DNA of 64,000 nucleotides from Trachythela sp. YZ-2020 (Eukaryota; Cnidaria; Anthozoa; Malacalcyonacea; Clavulariidae): NCBI GenBank assembly GCA_016169945.1, contig JADLSH010000395.1, positions 382,501 to 446,500 of the forward strand, read 5' to 3'. Shown piece by piece: positions 7,952 to 19,305 of this stretch (position 1 is its first letter; each line of letters starts with the position of its first letter). The notes under the pieces were generated by a model. It saw only the letters and a program-made list of their open reading frames with translations, ran no database searches and was not told where the DNA came from. The position numbers and the translations under genes were made by a program.

Positions 7952-8185
7952 CTAAGAGCGATGTGCGTTTTTATGACTCTTAAACTCATCGACTGTAAAT
8001 TTATCCTTACAAACCCGACAAACCTTATGGTGATTACACTTTGTTACTTTTGCATTCATTTTATGAGTCATTCTTAAGTGTAATTTAAGTCATGTCTTAG
8101 TTCCTGTCCAATCACACTCAGCAAAGTCACATTCTATACGATGGGTGTCTACACAATGTAACACATTCACACACTTTTTACTCAT
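7952..8185 (-). pseudogene. C2H2 zinc-finger ORF broken by one TGA
   Basis: From the ATG at 8185 the frame is open for 31 codons, meets TGA at 8092-8090, then continues open for 45 codons to TAG at 7952. The first part holds CDFAEC, and the part after the stop holds LKLHLRMTH and then a full C2H2 finger (CRVC, then H-x3-H near the end). A single TGA interrupts the first finger where a sense codon is expected; CGA to TGA by CpG decay would explain it. Nucleic-acid-binding function is known for the family; the role in this element is unknown. It is the most upstream leftward gene. Confidence 0.65.
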
Positions 8186-8225
8186 ACTTCACATTCTTTT
8201 CTTTTGGCCTGGTGAAAATATCGAT

Positions 8226-8500
8226 TCAAATGTTTTTGGAAGCGTAGCGAAGCGAAGCAAGTGTTTTTGGGAAGCGTAGCGAAGCGAGGGTCCGCCCCCG
8301 AGGGCGAAGCCCGAGAGCAAGTGTTTTGGAAAGTGTTTGGAAAGTGTTTTTGGGAAAATGTTGCACAGTGTTGCACAGTGTTGCGCGCGCGTAGGTATGT
8401 GTTGCACACGCGTGGGTATGTGTTGCACACGCGTAGCCATGTATTGCGCAATAGTTTTGAAAAGTGTTTGAAAAGTGTTTGTCACGTGGGAATCGGGTGT
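8226..8500. repeat. GC-rich short-repeat block at the right edge of the element
   Basis: Short tandem motifs follow one another: GAAGCGTAGCGAAGCGA units (8240-8290), AAGTGTTT units, GTGTTGCACACGCGTA units of about 21 bases repeated three times (8370-8440), and GTTTGTCACGTGGGA repeated twice with CACGTG cores (8479-8512). Open frames crossing this block are low in complexity and are not called as genes. Confidence 0.7.
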
Positions 8501-8542
8501 TTGTCACGTGGGAGCGAGCGTAGCGAGTGGTGTTTTAAAATG

Positions 8543-8618
8543 CTGACGTAAGGGATAAAAATTTTGGCGTCATGGGGGTCTAAAATGAGGCGTGGGCGCC
8601 AAAAATACCCTACTGACG
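8543..8618. repeat. Imperfect inverted repeat with TGACGT ends, possible element terminus
   Basis: The left arm begins CTGACGTAAGGGATA and the right arm, read on the other strand, begins with ACGTCAGTAGGGTA; both continue into TTTTTGGCGC-like sequence. The outer TGACGT matches a CRE-type site. It is the last structured sequence before ordinary genomic DNA, so it may mark the right end of the Polinton. Confidence 0.45.
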
Positions 8619-8734
8619 TTTCCTTGCGGTGGGCGACTACTACCAGAATGCTTTGCGAAGATATGGTATTAGCACATGGTTCATTCAAGGGCGCTGATTT
8701 CGTGGGCTTTCAGTCTATACATTGAGTCGGTACA

Positions 8735-8983
8735 ATTGTAGATTTGCTCCAAGTTCCTCTTTCCCGATCCACTATGGTGTAAATAACATGAAGTAGCGCG
8801 GGATGGCGGAGCGAGAAAGAGACTTGTCAGCTTCGGAAAATCTCGGGTCAAAACTGAACCGAAGCGGTTCAATACTCTGTTTCATTGTCTGTCTGTATCG
8901 ATCTAAAATTGTGTAACTCATGTTATCTATTCTATAATAGATCGATACAGAAAGACAATGAAAGAGAGACTTGGAGCAAGTCT
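8735..8983. repeat. Foldback (MITE-like) element, copy 1
   Basis: TTGCTCCAAG near 8739 is inverted near 8970. Inside, a 26-base arm (8880-8905, beginning TTTCATTGTCTGTCTG) pairs with 8938-8963. The inner palindrome recurs at 22013-22096, so this is a dispersed family. Confidence 0.6.
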
Positions 8984-9865
8984 AATCCTTGTCTAATCCG
9001 TGGTCTAATACAATTGACGGAGTTTTGAAAAGTATTATTGCTGACGTTAGCGTTATTGTGCTAAAACTATGTTAGACACAACTTTGTTTAAAATGATTGG
9101 TTTAGGCAAAGAAGTTAGTTTTAATCAAAACATTTGAGAGAAAAATCGTTTTTTGGGCAATTTGTGCATGAATTTGTACATCAACATGGCAGCCAAATTA
9201 ATATTCAAATGCTATTAAGGTTACTCCATATGATGAAAACACTGATTCCATCATTTTTTACATTTTTATATATTTGAATTGAGGGGCTGAAAATCCTTCG
9301 ATTCTCACAGATTATTTTCAAAAATATTAAAATGCGACCGAGATATAACTGAAAATGTTTTAAATTCGAATAATTTTGCCGCGAAAATAGTAATTGTAAT
9401 TGACATTCTGCTAATTGGTGTTAACACAATACCGGATGGGGATGCAGGTGAGAAATTTTGTAGCACAAAATAAGAAGTAACGCACATACCCAATAGCTCT
9501 CATGTCCTGAATTTCGTTTTGCTGATTTAGCCTGCTCCTTATTCGCTTTGCTCTCCCTACATTTACGTTTCGCCGGCATATTTTAATGTTTTTGTTTTGC
9601 CTGTTACGCACTTATAACAAACTAGATAATCAGGTCCTAGGTTTAAATCGGCGGCGTGCAAATCTCGTGACGCGAAGGAGGTCAGACTTTCAAAAGTAGC
9701 CCGTAGCAACCATAGTGTTTTAAGATATAGCATTTTTGTTAAATTGCTGGTTACAACAATGATTTATCATCACGTACACAAAATTTGACGGCAAAAGCGT
9801 AAAAATTGAGCGCGCGGTGAGCATTTTTGTAAAACGCCATTTCATCATGTGGAGTAACCTTAAAT
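8984..9865. other. Non-coding stretch with a weak exon candidate
   Basis: I see no convincing gene. One weak candidate on the minus strand is an ATG at 9579 starting a Lys/Arg-rich 30-codon frame that ends at a good donor (GTATGT) at 9489. It has no recognised domain and nothing downstream to join. Confidence 0.3.
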
Positions 9866-11182
9866 TAAGGACGATTTTTATGCAAAATGTTACGGATTCG
9901 TTTATGGACTGCACGAATCCGAGACACACCTTTGTTTTTTTCCAAAAACATCCAATAATAATAGTTACCATTCATTTGCAGTCTATTTTTAGCACTTCAG
10001 AAAAAATCTTCCAACATCAATATTGCGTATAAAAAGACCGCTGCCCAAACGATTGCAGCAATAGCTCATCGTTATTTGTCAGCTTATCACATTTTTCAAA
10101 CTCGTTTTTTTAAGGTACATTTAAGCGCTGCGATTTGGCGGTCCGATTTTAGGTTTTGCCATAAGTAGCCCAGAAAATATACTGTTTCCTCACAATAAAT
10201 ATGGTTTCAAAAGATATCTTTATCAATTTCATTTTTCAAATATGTTTATAGTGCTTCTGCCTGTGATATCCAGCAATTTACTTGTATCATTATCTATGCA
10301 GACTGTCCAGTCACATAGTTACGTCGTTATATCATATATATATCCGCATAGATACACAAGTATATCCCTGGGTAGAAACGTCAAAAGGATTTTAAACATA
10401 TTTTTAGACATTTAATTGTTAAAGATAGATTTTACAACTATATTTATTGTTAGGAGAGCAGTATTACTATTATTTGCTGTGCTACCTATGGTTTTGCTGA
10501 ATGTTAATCACTAGCCTATTCTCAATTTATGATGTCGTCAGATGATGTTCGCCACGTATTCTTTAAAGGGATATAGCAATAAAAATTTAGTTTATCTCAT
10601 TTGAAAGAACTTTTAAAATTATATCTAAGTGTCCCTTACCGATTTCTCGTATCTTGCTTAGTTTTTGAGATATTTTGACTTAAAACAATGAGATGTCCGC
10701 CATTTTGGATTATTTTTTGAACTGATTAACGGTGGTTTTAGTGACGTCACAAGCATGGTTAGCCATATAAAACCACTCATAATGACCATTGGCTTTCTGG
10801 GTAAGATCTTGCGTGACTCTGCTTGTGACGTTACATGCATACCACAAAAATCCAAGATGGCGGACAGCTCGCTGATTTATGACATACCAAATCACATAGC
10901 AAATCCATTAAATCACATACGTCAAGAGGAGAATCGGAACGACAAATCAGATCGCGTGAAGAGGCCTTTACACTTACATTCATTTGACATCTTATACATA
11001 GACTGTTTTGTCTTTTGAAGAGCAATATCTGAATTTCGAATATATTTCGGAGTCGATTCTGCCAAACTAAACTAAATTTCTGCACTAATTAGGATGAAAT
11101 ATAGATCATTTTCATGTGACGTCACAAAATTCAAAAATCGAAGCTGGAAAGCTGGCTATTTTATATGTTCCGTATATCGTTA
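9866..11182 (+). repeat. Dispersed repeat, copy 1 (about 1.3 kb)
   Basis: Sequence from AAGGACGATTTTTATGC to CCGTATATCGTTA matches 22406-24006 in the same orientation with scattered substitutions and indels. It includes a foldback core in which TCCGCCATTTTGGATT is inverted as AATCCAAGATGGCGGA. In this copy the right foldback arm is cut short. No protein is encoded. Confidence 0.75.
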
Positions 11183-11184
11183 CA

Positions 11185-11354
11185 CAATAGGTATCTAAAC
11201 AAGTAGGTAGTGTGCATCTTCGCCTGCAATGCGTGAGAAACAAGCCTGTGCCATCTGCACGAGTCTTGCATGTATCAGCAGTTTGAACAAGACAAATTTC
11301 GTTCCAAACCAAAACACACAAAGCAATCCAAAATATAGAACGATTTGCCATCAT
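11185..11354 (-). CDS. Possible first exon of a secreted cysteine-rich peptide
   Basis: From the ATG at 11354 the frame gives a classic signal peptide (MANRSIFWIALCVLVW, cleavage likely after VQT or TAD), then a short mature region with five cysteines spaced C-x14-C-x3-C-x4-C-x4-C. A TATA box lies about 45 bases upstream. A donor-like GTAACG at 11183 would end the exon exactly where the dispersed repeat begins, so the remaining coding sequence would be elsewhere or lost. Small secreted Cys-rich peptides are common in cnidarians (defence, venom or matrix), but I cannot place this one in a family. Confidence 0.35.
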
Positions 11355-11396
11355 GAATGACAGAAAACGTAGCGCAGCACCAAACAAGGAAGGACG

Positions 11397-11406
11397 CAAA
11401 TATATA
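11397..11406 (-). promoter_or_regulatory. TATA box upstream of the secreted-peptide exon
   Basis: TATATATTTG on the minus strand, 43-52 bases before the ATG at 11354, is a suitable core promoter for that exon. Confidence 0.35.
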
Positions 11407-11409
11407 GTG

Positions 11410-11868
11410 TTAAGAATACAGGAAGACTACTTTAAAAGCATCCTTTAGACTTTAGTTTGTAATTGCTGCGTAATTTCATTTAATTAAATCTCTTGAGGGT
11501 TTACGTGGTGATAATTGCTTTGTTTTGTGAAAAACACTACGCATGCATGTTTATCTATTTCGCAAATCTTTGGATCGCCAAAGCTTGGATCAGTACAAAC
11601 AATACTATTGAAACAATTGTCATTGTACTGTTAGTTACTTGCACTAACGAACCGAGTTTACGAATCGAAATCGTTGCATACCATATATAGAATCGTTGTG
11701 CTTTCCACAAAATAGATCAAATATTTTAGGCTGCATTCCAATGCAAGTAAAGCGATTTTTAAGTTCATAAAATTCTACTAATAGAAAGAATGTACATATA
11801 TGAATGAGTGTGCAGAACTTAGTGTTCTGTATGATATAGTATGTGCTTGTTAACGTAAGGATATAAAT
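11410..11868. other. No gene seen
   Basis: AT-rich sequence with only short chance frames. It ends at the TA target site of the next element. Confidence 0.5.
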
Positions 11869-11870
11869 TA

Positions 11871-12612
11871 CAGGTGTATGTACCACAGAATACCACTGTA
11901 CCACAGAATACCATTCTTATTTATTTATCTTATAAAATGTGGAGGAAACATACTATATACTTTATTTTTGTGAATATATGTTAGTTTTATTTTTAATTTA
12001 CATATTATACAAAAAAATATGAATATTTTCATAAAAATTCTTAAAAATAATCAGGATTAACAAAAAATAAAATTTTTGATACTTTTTTCCCGCATAATAC
12101 CTGTAAAATTCGAAAGTTTAAAAATAGATTTGCAAACCACTATAATTATATAATTTATGTTGATCACTATTTTTTTTATGCAACACAACATTATTACTAT
12201 ACAGGAATCACACCGAGGAATCAATTTTATCATTGAAAAACTGAATTTTTCAAAATTATTGATAAACCTGGTATTCTTTGGTTACACTGGTATGCAGCAC
12301 TGATTTTAGTATTTACCTTAATACCTTTCACTAAATTAAGTTAGCAATATCCTACAGTATTATCACAAAACATGACACACCAAATCCTGGAACAATTTGA
12401 TAAACCGTTGCTTATTTATCTCTGCACTGGTATTCTGTGGTACATTAGAGTTTGTTCCACAGAATGTTCAATTAAAAAAAATATTTAAGTCTATGAAATC
12501 TAGCCCCAAAACCCCAGGAAGAAAACATATATCGATAAACTACATTAAAAAATATTAAGTCACGTTATATATATTTGGCAAAGATATGGATATTCTGTGG
12601 TACATACACCTG
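11871..12612. mobile_element. 742-bp non-autonomous TIR element with TA target duplication
   Basis: The ends are inverted copies of CAGGTGTATGTACCACAGAA, with TA on each outer side (11869-11870 and 12613-12614), as for mariner/Tc1-type insertion. Degenerate copies of the CCACAGAATACCA motif recur inside (about 11895, 12275, 12430). It has no transposase. Confidence 0.75.
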
Positions 12613-12659
12613 TATAACAACGTAACTGGAGAATTTTTTCCTTACAATAAAAATAGTAT

Positions 12660-12701
12660 GAAAATGGCAATAATATAGTATGGAAAATAATTGCCATTTT
12701 C
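12660..12701. repeat. Small perfect hairpin
   Basis: GAAAATGGCAAT (12660-12671) pairs perfectly with ATTGCCATTTTC (12690-12701). The flanking sequence to 13378 shows nothing else. Confidence 0.5.
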
Positions 12702-13386
12702 ATGCTATGGAAGCACTATCGATATGCTATGGATATAATACGGCAATACTGTGGAAATATCATTTCATATCATTTCCATAATATGGATTTGAAAAATATT
12801 TTTCCAGTGTACATTCCGTGCGCATACTGTACTTATAGTACTCATGACTGAAAAGCCACCTTTATGCCTTTAGGCTATACTTAGTACAAGTATTCTTGTT
12901 TTAATACTTCTGCCATTTCATTATATCATATAGTTAGTGTACTAATTCATTGCTGATATTTACAAGATGTGAAATATAGATGTTGGTCTTTTATACACGG
13001 TCTTATAGCTTCTTGATTTTATTAATGGTTCGGTCAAGTTATTACACTTTACAATGAATGTAAGCTTTCGAGTCGGAAGTCTGGATCATTGCGTCAGCAC
13101 TTATAGTTTGCATACATTTCATATATAGCTGTATGCTTTGAGCCCATCAGGCTAAAGAATTAGCAAATACTTTTAGTAATGTAATTTCTCATATATGTTA
13201 TTTTTTTAGCTATCCATCTTAGCTTGACAAAAATTATTAAACAATGTTGCATAGCACAATTATCTATTTGGCGGGAAAACTTTCGATTTCGTAATGTATT
13301 TGAAATAGAATTATATTGAATACACTGACTACTTTGAATAATCTTTCAAGTGATGATAATTACAAAGTAATTGACTTGCACTCTAA

Positions 13387-13757
13387 AAAAAGGTGTGTTA
13401 AATTAACACACCTTTTCTGTCCAAATTTTAACACACCTTTAGGTGTGTTTTGTAACACACCATAAGGTGTGTTAAACACACCTTAAGGTGTGTTTTGATA
13501 CACACCTAAGGTGTGTTAAACACACCATAAGGTGTGTTAAACACACCTTGAGGTGTGTTTAGTTACACACCAAAAGATGTGTTAAACACACCATAAGGTG
13601 TGTTAGAAAACACACCTAAAGGTGTGTTTTCGGCTTGTCCAAATTTTAACACACCTAAAGGTGTGTTTTGGAAGAAGGTGTGTTTTCTAACACACCAAGG
13701 TGTGTTTTCTAACACACCAAGGTGTGTTTTCTAACACACCAAGGTGTGTTTTATTAC
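13387..13757. repeat. Array of palindromic AAGGTGTGTT units, left
   Basis: About twenty units of AGGTGTGTT alternate with its reverse complement AACACACCT, separated by 2-15 variable bases. Spacing is irregular, so it is neither a simple satellite nor a CRISPR array. Confidence 0.85.
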
Positions 13758-14215
13758 ACAGCTAAAGCTGTGCTAGACAACACATGTATTGACCCTGTAC
13801 TCTATTACACACCTTTCCTAAAACACAACTTAGAACACACAAATTGAATCGGGCTTAAGAACATACAAAACAATGCACACATCGAAAATGGTTGACATGT
13901 TAATTCTATGTTTCAATGATTGCAAGATGGTTGAAACACATAATTCAAATGTTATACCCATTCCCAGATTGTGTAGTGCTTTGTATTTTCAAAGTTACTC
14001 TGTGGAAACCATGATTTTTGAATCTAGTTTTACCATTATATAAGAAAGCATAATACTACAATAATTGTTAAATAATTTATTAAGACTATAAAGTAATGTT
14101 AAGACTATTAAATAATGTACAGACTATTTTGTAGGATTACAGTTAGCTTAATTCATAACAGAATAGTTCTACAGTTCGTTTTCAGCTATTGACATGCTAC
14201 TGTTTAGTTCAGTCA

Positions 14216-14473
14216 TTAATGCTGAGTACTTTGTACCTTTGTATGCATTATCGCTTGATCGCAACACAATTTCCTGAAGAAAGGATAAGGCCACAACCAT
14301 ACCATCTGGGTAGGAAACGTTGAAAACGTACGGTAGTGCGCGGAAATGACATCTATCAGAGCGTTGATCACATCAGTACCAGGGCATTCAACAAACACTT
14401 GGTTCTCCCCAATAATCATTAACTGGTCTACATCCTCCAGGCAACCAGTGCACAGTACACGAAACTGGACCAT
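14216..14473 (-). other. 85-aa ORF, possible degenerate exon of an element protein
   Basis: The frame contains a plausible folded segment (VFVECPGTDVINALIDVISAHYRTFSTFP) reminiscent of the C-terminal region of transposon-associated SAMD3-like proteins in fish and invertebrates. That resemblance is from memory and weak. It lies inside the 6.3-kb TIR element, so it could be a leftover of that element's coding region. Confidence 0.25.
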
Positions 14474-14790
14474 TTTATCCTGGACTATACTCTCAATTGC
14501 TGACGAGGGCTATGGAAAAAAATATTGTGAGTGTCAATGTAGGTATTGGTGTAAAAGACAACTACTCAACTAGAATACGATTACACATCCAACATAGAAT
14601 ATGAGGTCTGAGCACTTGCACAACATTAAATATCCTGCAGTAAATAGCACTTGCCAAACATCAAATGTCCTGCAGAAAGCAAGCTAGATTATATACTTTG
14701 TCTCAGTGGTGAAGCTAGACATTAGCAACTAGCCATGCTATGCAATTATTGAAAACTTTTTTTGAGTTATTATAAGGAGAGTGGGATACT

Positions 14791-15133
14791 CGGCAGTTGA
14801 CTGTTCTGTAAAACTACCTGAAGACTGGTAGACTGCCTGGATATTATGTCATGCTATAAGCTAGCTTGGATTAAGCAAAACATCTGGCCACAATAGAATC
14901 TTAGGAGAATAAAAATTAATACACTATTTTAAAATGCATTGGACATTAATCGGTTAACCTTGAATTATCTCTATCGTGTGCTGCAGTGTGGGTAGAGTAT
15001 AGCAAATATGGCAGTTGACTGTTGTGTAAAACTTCGTCTGGAATTAGTAGAAGCCCAGACAAAGGGCCTTTGCTTGAAACGTCGAACTTCTTATTGTATT
15101 TTTCAGGTAGTTTTACACATGTTCAGTCAACCG
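14791..15133. mobile_element. Foldback element with a Penelope-type 3' motif inside
   Basis: CGGCAGTTGACTGTTCTGTA at the left end is inverted (with small indels) at 15101-15133, where the shared core is GTAAAACTACCTGAA. A partial direct copy begins at 15009. Bases 15055-15083 read CAGACAAAGGGCC...TTGAAACGTCG, similar to the motif at the 3' end of the Penelope-like element at 24.8 kb. Confidence 0.5.
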
Positions 15134-17030
15134 CCATAACCTTGAATTAGTTAACTACATACTGTATCAAATCTTTGCACCGCATAAAAATACAAAAATT
15201 GTAATTGTTATTTTTGTAAGTCCCTATTGCGACCAGAGGTTTTTCTCATCCAAGAGAGCTAGCTTATGGTATTACCTGTACATAATGTCTACCCAGTCTC
15301 CTACTCTCCCTTTGATTACTCAAATTGTCTGGAGTTAGAAAGAGCATTGTCAAAGCAAGCCATGGAAACTGCTCTTGCTATTCAAATAAGCATGCATTAA
15401 AATATTAGGCTAAAGACAATGCATTTCTGAAGGTTTCAATAATTAAAGAATCAACAATTTGCATAGCACAACCAGTTGCTATCTCTAGCTTCATCACTGA
15501 GACAGAGTATATAATCTACCTTGTTGTGAGACAACCCACTGAATAAAACAGCCTGGTTTAGAACAGGTCGCTGCATATTGATTGAAAAACTGCCTGGTAT
15601 TAGACAGAGAATAATAGCGAATTAAGGCACATTGCGGTTTAATAGGTTAACCGTAAGTGAGGAGTTCATTAGAGTTAGAATACTATACTGATATTAATCG
15701 TCTCATAGTTTGTAGACATGTGATTGTCAAAAGACTGCAACCCTAAGTTTTCCCTGATCTGAATACCTTTTACATTGTCACATTGGCCAATATCAAACAC
15801 ACATAACTTGCTGCAGTTCATTCAATCCTTGTATAATTTGTTTTGTCTCTTCCAGTAATATATCATTGTTCTAATCTTTGAGTCCTGAGGACAAGGCGAA
15901 CCATACAGAAATATACCTTGTTTAGCCAGCTCCAAATATACAATATCTGTCTCAAGAGAAGTAAACATATATATTAGGACAACCTGACAGCTTGACATTT
16001 ATATAATACATATAATAGAGTATATATTGAATGCCAATAGACAGGTCTCATAATTATGTCTATTTAAGCCATGCATATCCAACACTCTTTCTTTCCCTTA
16101 ACAAGTAAAATCGTCTGGCATTTAGACAGAGTAAAATAGGAATGTAGGGCCACTAGGTGAAATGAGCAAATTGTCTTAATGGGTTAAAAAGAGACATGGG
16201 CAAACAGTTCGGTTAACCCACCAATATCCAGCGGTCTGTGACGAGTACAATCATGTGGTGTTAAACTTAGTAAACTAACGTATGGGGAATTAGGGCACAT
16301 CCTTAATGGTTAACCACTCAACATTGGTAACGGTCAGGCATCATTAACATATGTACAAAATTTATTACCTTTTCAATTTGTGCAGGAACATTATAGAATT
16401 CTGTAATATTAAGCAGTGGCAGACAGTAAGGGTGACTCATATAATCTAAAAATATAAGATGTATTTTAATTTGCAAGCACATTTCAAAAGGTAATAAATT
16501 TTGCTCACAGACACAAAAACATTAATTAATGAACCCTGGTACGCATACTATAAGAGTCGACTATTATTGGATTAAATTACAGTTATATCTAAAATCATAA
16601 TCAATTTTCAGTATTTTGCAATAAGCAGTGGTAGACACTAGGGGCCAAGGGGTAGTCGCCCTCCAATAATTTCTCAAAGCCTTTGAATGATAGCTGGTTA
16701 ACTGTGTAACAAAGCTGTATCAATGAATTTACAACCACAAAAGCCTTGATAGGCTATAATTTAAGTAAATTTGCATGAAATTTAAGCGAAAATAGTTTTA
16801 AGAATTGAGATTTGCAGCAACAAAAGGATGGTTATATGTTGGCAACCTAAGTTTGCACCCCCTATATTTCGCGAAGTGCCCGGCACTGGCAATAAGTTCC
16901 TTATCCATATCCACACATTGCTTCTGTCTGGCCCCATTAGAATGTGGGAAGGAAGTACTGGTCGATACCACATAGTGTAGAGTGAGAAATAGATATGTTG
17001 TACCGCAGCCATTATTTCCCTTAGGAAATG
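15134..17030. other. Element interior without recognisable genes
   Basis: Non-coding sequence of the large TIR element. Frames are all short and show no recognisable domain. Confidence 0.5.
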
Positions 17031-17503
17031 CATGTATCGGTGGCTTCCCCAGGCTGGGGTCGACCGCTAGGACCCATGGGGATTGGTCTTTTTACCCAGT
17101 CAAACCTTAGCAAATTCCCCTGGGTACAAGATACAGGTATTAAATACAACCCCCACCCTCAAGGGCAGTATCTTTTTTCAATCTTATATCAAGTTACAGA
17201 GCCAGTTGCAAGCGGTATAAGCTCTCGTTTATTGACTGACTAATCAACACTAAAACATATCAACAATGACTTGTAGAAAAATATAGGAAATGTATAATAT
17301 TAATGGCCCTAGACCAATCCTATAAATTCATAATAAATTCAAAGCATCCAAGTCACATTTGGGAGTTTCTAAATCAAAATCTCCTGGGTACTTTCCTGTG
17401 GGTTTTCGGCTTGAGAACCAAATTTGACTTTTCCCCCAACCCCATGGGATGCAAACACTTGGCAAATGCCTCTGGGTCCCCAGGGGGAAGCCGCTGATAC
17501 ATG
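17031..17503. mobile_element. 473-bp MITE-like element
   Basis: Terminal inverted repeats CATGTATCGGTGGCTTCCCC (17031-17050) and CATGTATCAGCGGCTTCCCC on the other strand (17484-17503) match at 18 of 20 positions. CCATGGGG/CCCATGGG-type sequences recur inside. No coding sequence. Confidence 0.65.
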
Positions 17504-19305
17504 GATAAGTAGGGCATAGTGTTAGTCCTCTCTACTCTTGGAACATAGGCATGATATAATTTAACATAGATCTATGATTAACTTTTGAAGCAAGCTATTT
17601 TTGTGTAAAAGGGGAGAATATTCCTGGTACTACCAAATATCCACTTATCGGCAGCACGAGAGCATCATGGATTTACATTGACTGGTGCATAAACTTCTCA
17701 CAATCAAAATATATCAACCAGGCATTCGAACATTCACATGTGATAGTATTAAATAGTTGGACAATGGGCCCAGTAATTTTACATTCTTGGACAGGTTTCG
17801 GAGATGTGAAAATATATAAAAGTCATGCGAATCTGACCTATTAGTATCGATGAAACATTTCAGCTTACAAAATACAGCAGAATTTAGATACATGACTCTG
17901 ATTGACAGTATACCAGTTAGTGGTGACAAGGCCGGATGCAATCTCTTGAACTCAAATAATATATTTAGAATAGGCAATACTTTTACAATAGTTTTTTCTC
18001 CATTTTCACTGCATATGTATCAACATAATTATATTAAAATCTTATATGAAAGTTGTAGCTGATATTTGAAGTGGTTAAATCTTTAAATAAAGCTGTATAT
18101 ACTAGGACAAGATGGGCTCTGAGTATTTAACTGCAATTTGTCATATACAGTTGGTAAATATAAACATTGAAAGCCCAAGTAAAAGTGAAGATTTTCTTAG
18201 TAGCATTTGCTGAAGTAATTTTAAGTTGGAACTGTATTATTTTCAGCGTTTTAATTCATATATTGTCGCGGCAAATTCAAATTTTAAGCGGGCACAACAT
18301 GCTTGACTTCCACGAACGAAGATTGCAAATATTTCCTAACAAAATCGCTCTATTACATAAAAAACATAACAATAACCTTACCTGAATATTATTCAGTAGT
18401 CGCCGATGTATTGCTTCTGAAAATCCAGTTTATCTTGGGTCAAAAATATAAAATTTCGAGCACGATTTCGACTAACAGAACAAAAATAAAATTTTTAAAA
18501 TATGGAGGTGTGATGACTCTATCCCGAGAACCTTTGCGCGCGTAGTAAGAAGACTAGACACCAGTCTGTCAGTCAGCGCGCATTGCGGAATATTCATTTT
18601 TCGTTCATTCTTTGATAGAGTGACAAAACTGCAATCACCAGTAAATGTTTAAGATTTTGTGTTACATATAGAGCTCTTAAATAGATAGATAGTCGCTGAG
18701 ATGCCCTTCAAACTTGAGCATACCGATATATTGCCCGATATATTTCAATATTTTCGTAGAAATACTATAGCATACATGTGGATTTCGGGTATAAGGAAGG
18801 TTATTAACATATATATATTAAGGTCTTTTATCAAAATAATAACTAAACGGTTTGAAATTTTTCGAGAAACATCTATTACCGCCGTTGATAGGGTGATAAT
18901 GACGTTTCAAGATAGCAGTTGGGTTTAAAATGCTTTAAAAAGCCTTTTATAGTTATCATAGTTGGCGTATATAATGTTTCTCTAGTTTTCTTGTTTATAG
19001 ATGTGAAAAATTATAACATGTTTAACTTATGTATATGACAAATATGTATGATAAATTATTGGTGCAATCCCTCCCTCCTCCCCACCACCCCACCCCCTCT
19101 GTTCCGCAGTCCCTGGTTAACGATCAACTCGCTAACTCGATCACTGTTGTATTCAAGTCAGTCGAGTCTCTTTGTTTTTCAAACCAAAAATAATTCTCAA
19201 AAAAATTGGATCTAAATAGGAAATCTACTATCTCTTTTAGAAAATGTAGGGAGCCACTTTTCCTTTCTCATTCCATGCTGTGTTTTGTTTAAAAAATCCG
19301 TGCGA
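17504..19305. other. Element interior without recognisable genes
   Basis: Only short frames without domains, plus a C-rich tract at 19069-19100. Confidence 0.5.

Larger units (their letters stand above)
1..8560 (+). mobile_element. Polinton/Maverick-like element, right-hand part
   Basis: The block encodes an rve integrase, an A32/FtsK-type packaging ATPase, a penton-like protein, fiber-like proteins and a PCNA-like clamp, all without introns and tightly packed. This is the gene set of Polinton/Maverick (adintovirus-like) elements, which integrate with a retroviral-type integrase and carry virion genes. The window opens about 20 bases before the first gene, so polymerase B, major capsid protein and protease are presumably to the left. 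The right boundary is uncertain: repeat-rich GC sequence and an inverted repeat end near 8.6 kb. One gene (zinc finger) carries a nonsense mutation, so the copy may be decaying, but all the large ORFs are open. Confidence 0.85.

Noticed and set aside
7952..8185. TGA read as a sense codon (selenocysteine or recoding) in the zinc-finger ORF
   Set aside because: No supporting RNA structure seen, and a simple CpG-type nonsense mutation explains it.
8182..8551. Overlapping 90-100-aa frames on both strands
   Set aside because: They are produced by the GC-rich short tandem repeats; low complexity, no domain, both strands open at once.
1..8560. Free viral genome or contamination joined by misassembly
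   Set aside because: An integrase gene, a decaying ORF and direct continuation into repeat-rich host DNA fit an integrated element; only read mapping over about 8.6 kb could exclude a chimera fully.
13387..13757. CRISPR array
   Set aside because: Units are short palindromes on both strands with irregular 2-15 base spacers in a eukaryotic mobile element; no cas genes and no regular spacer length.
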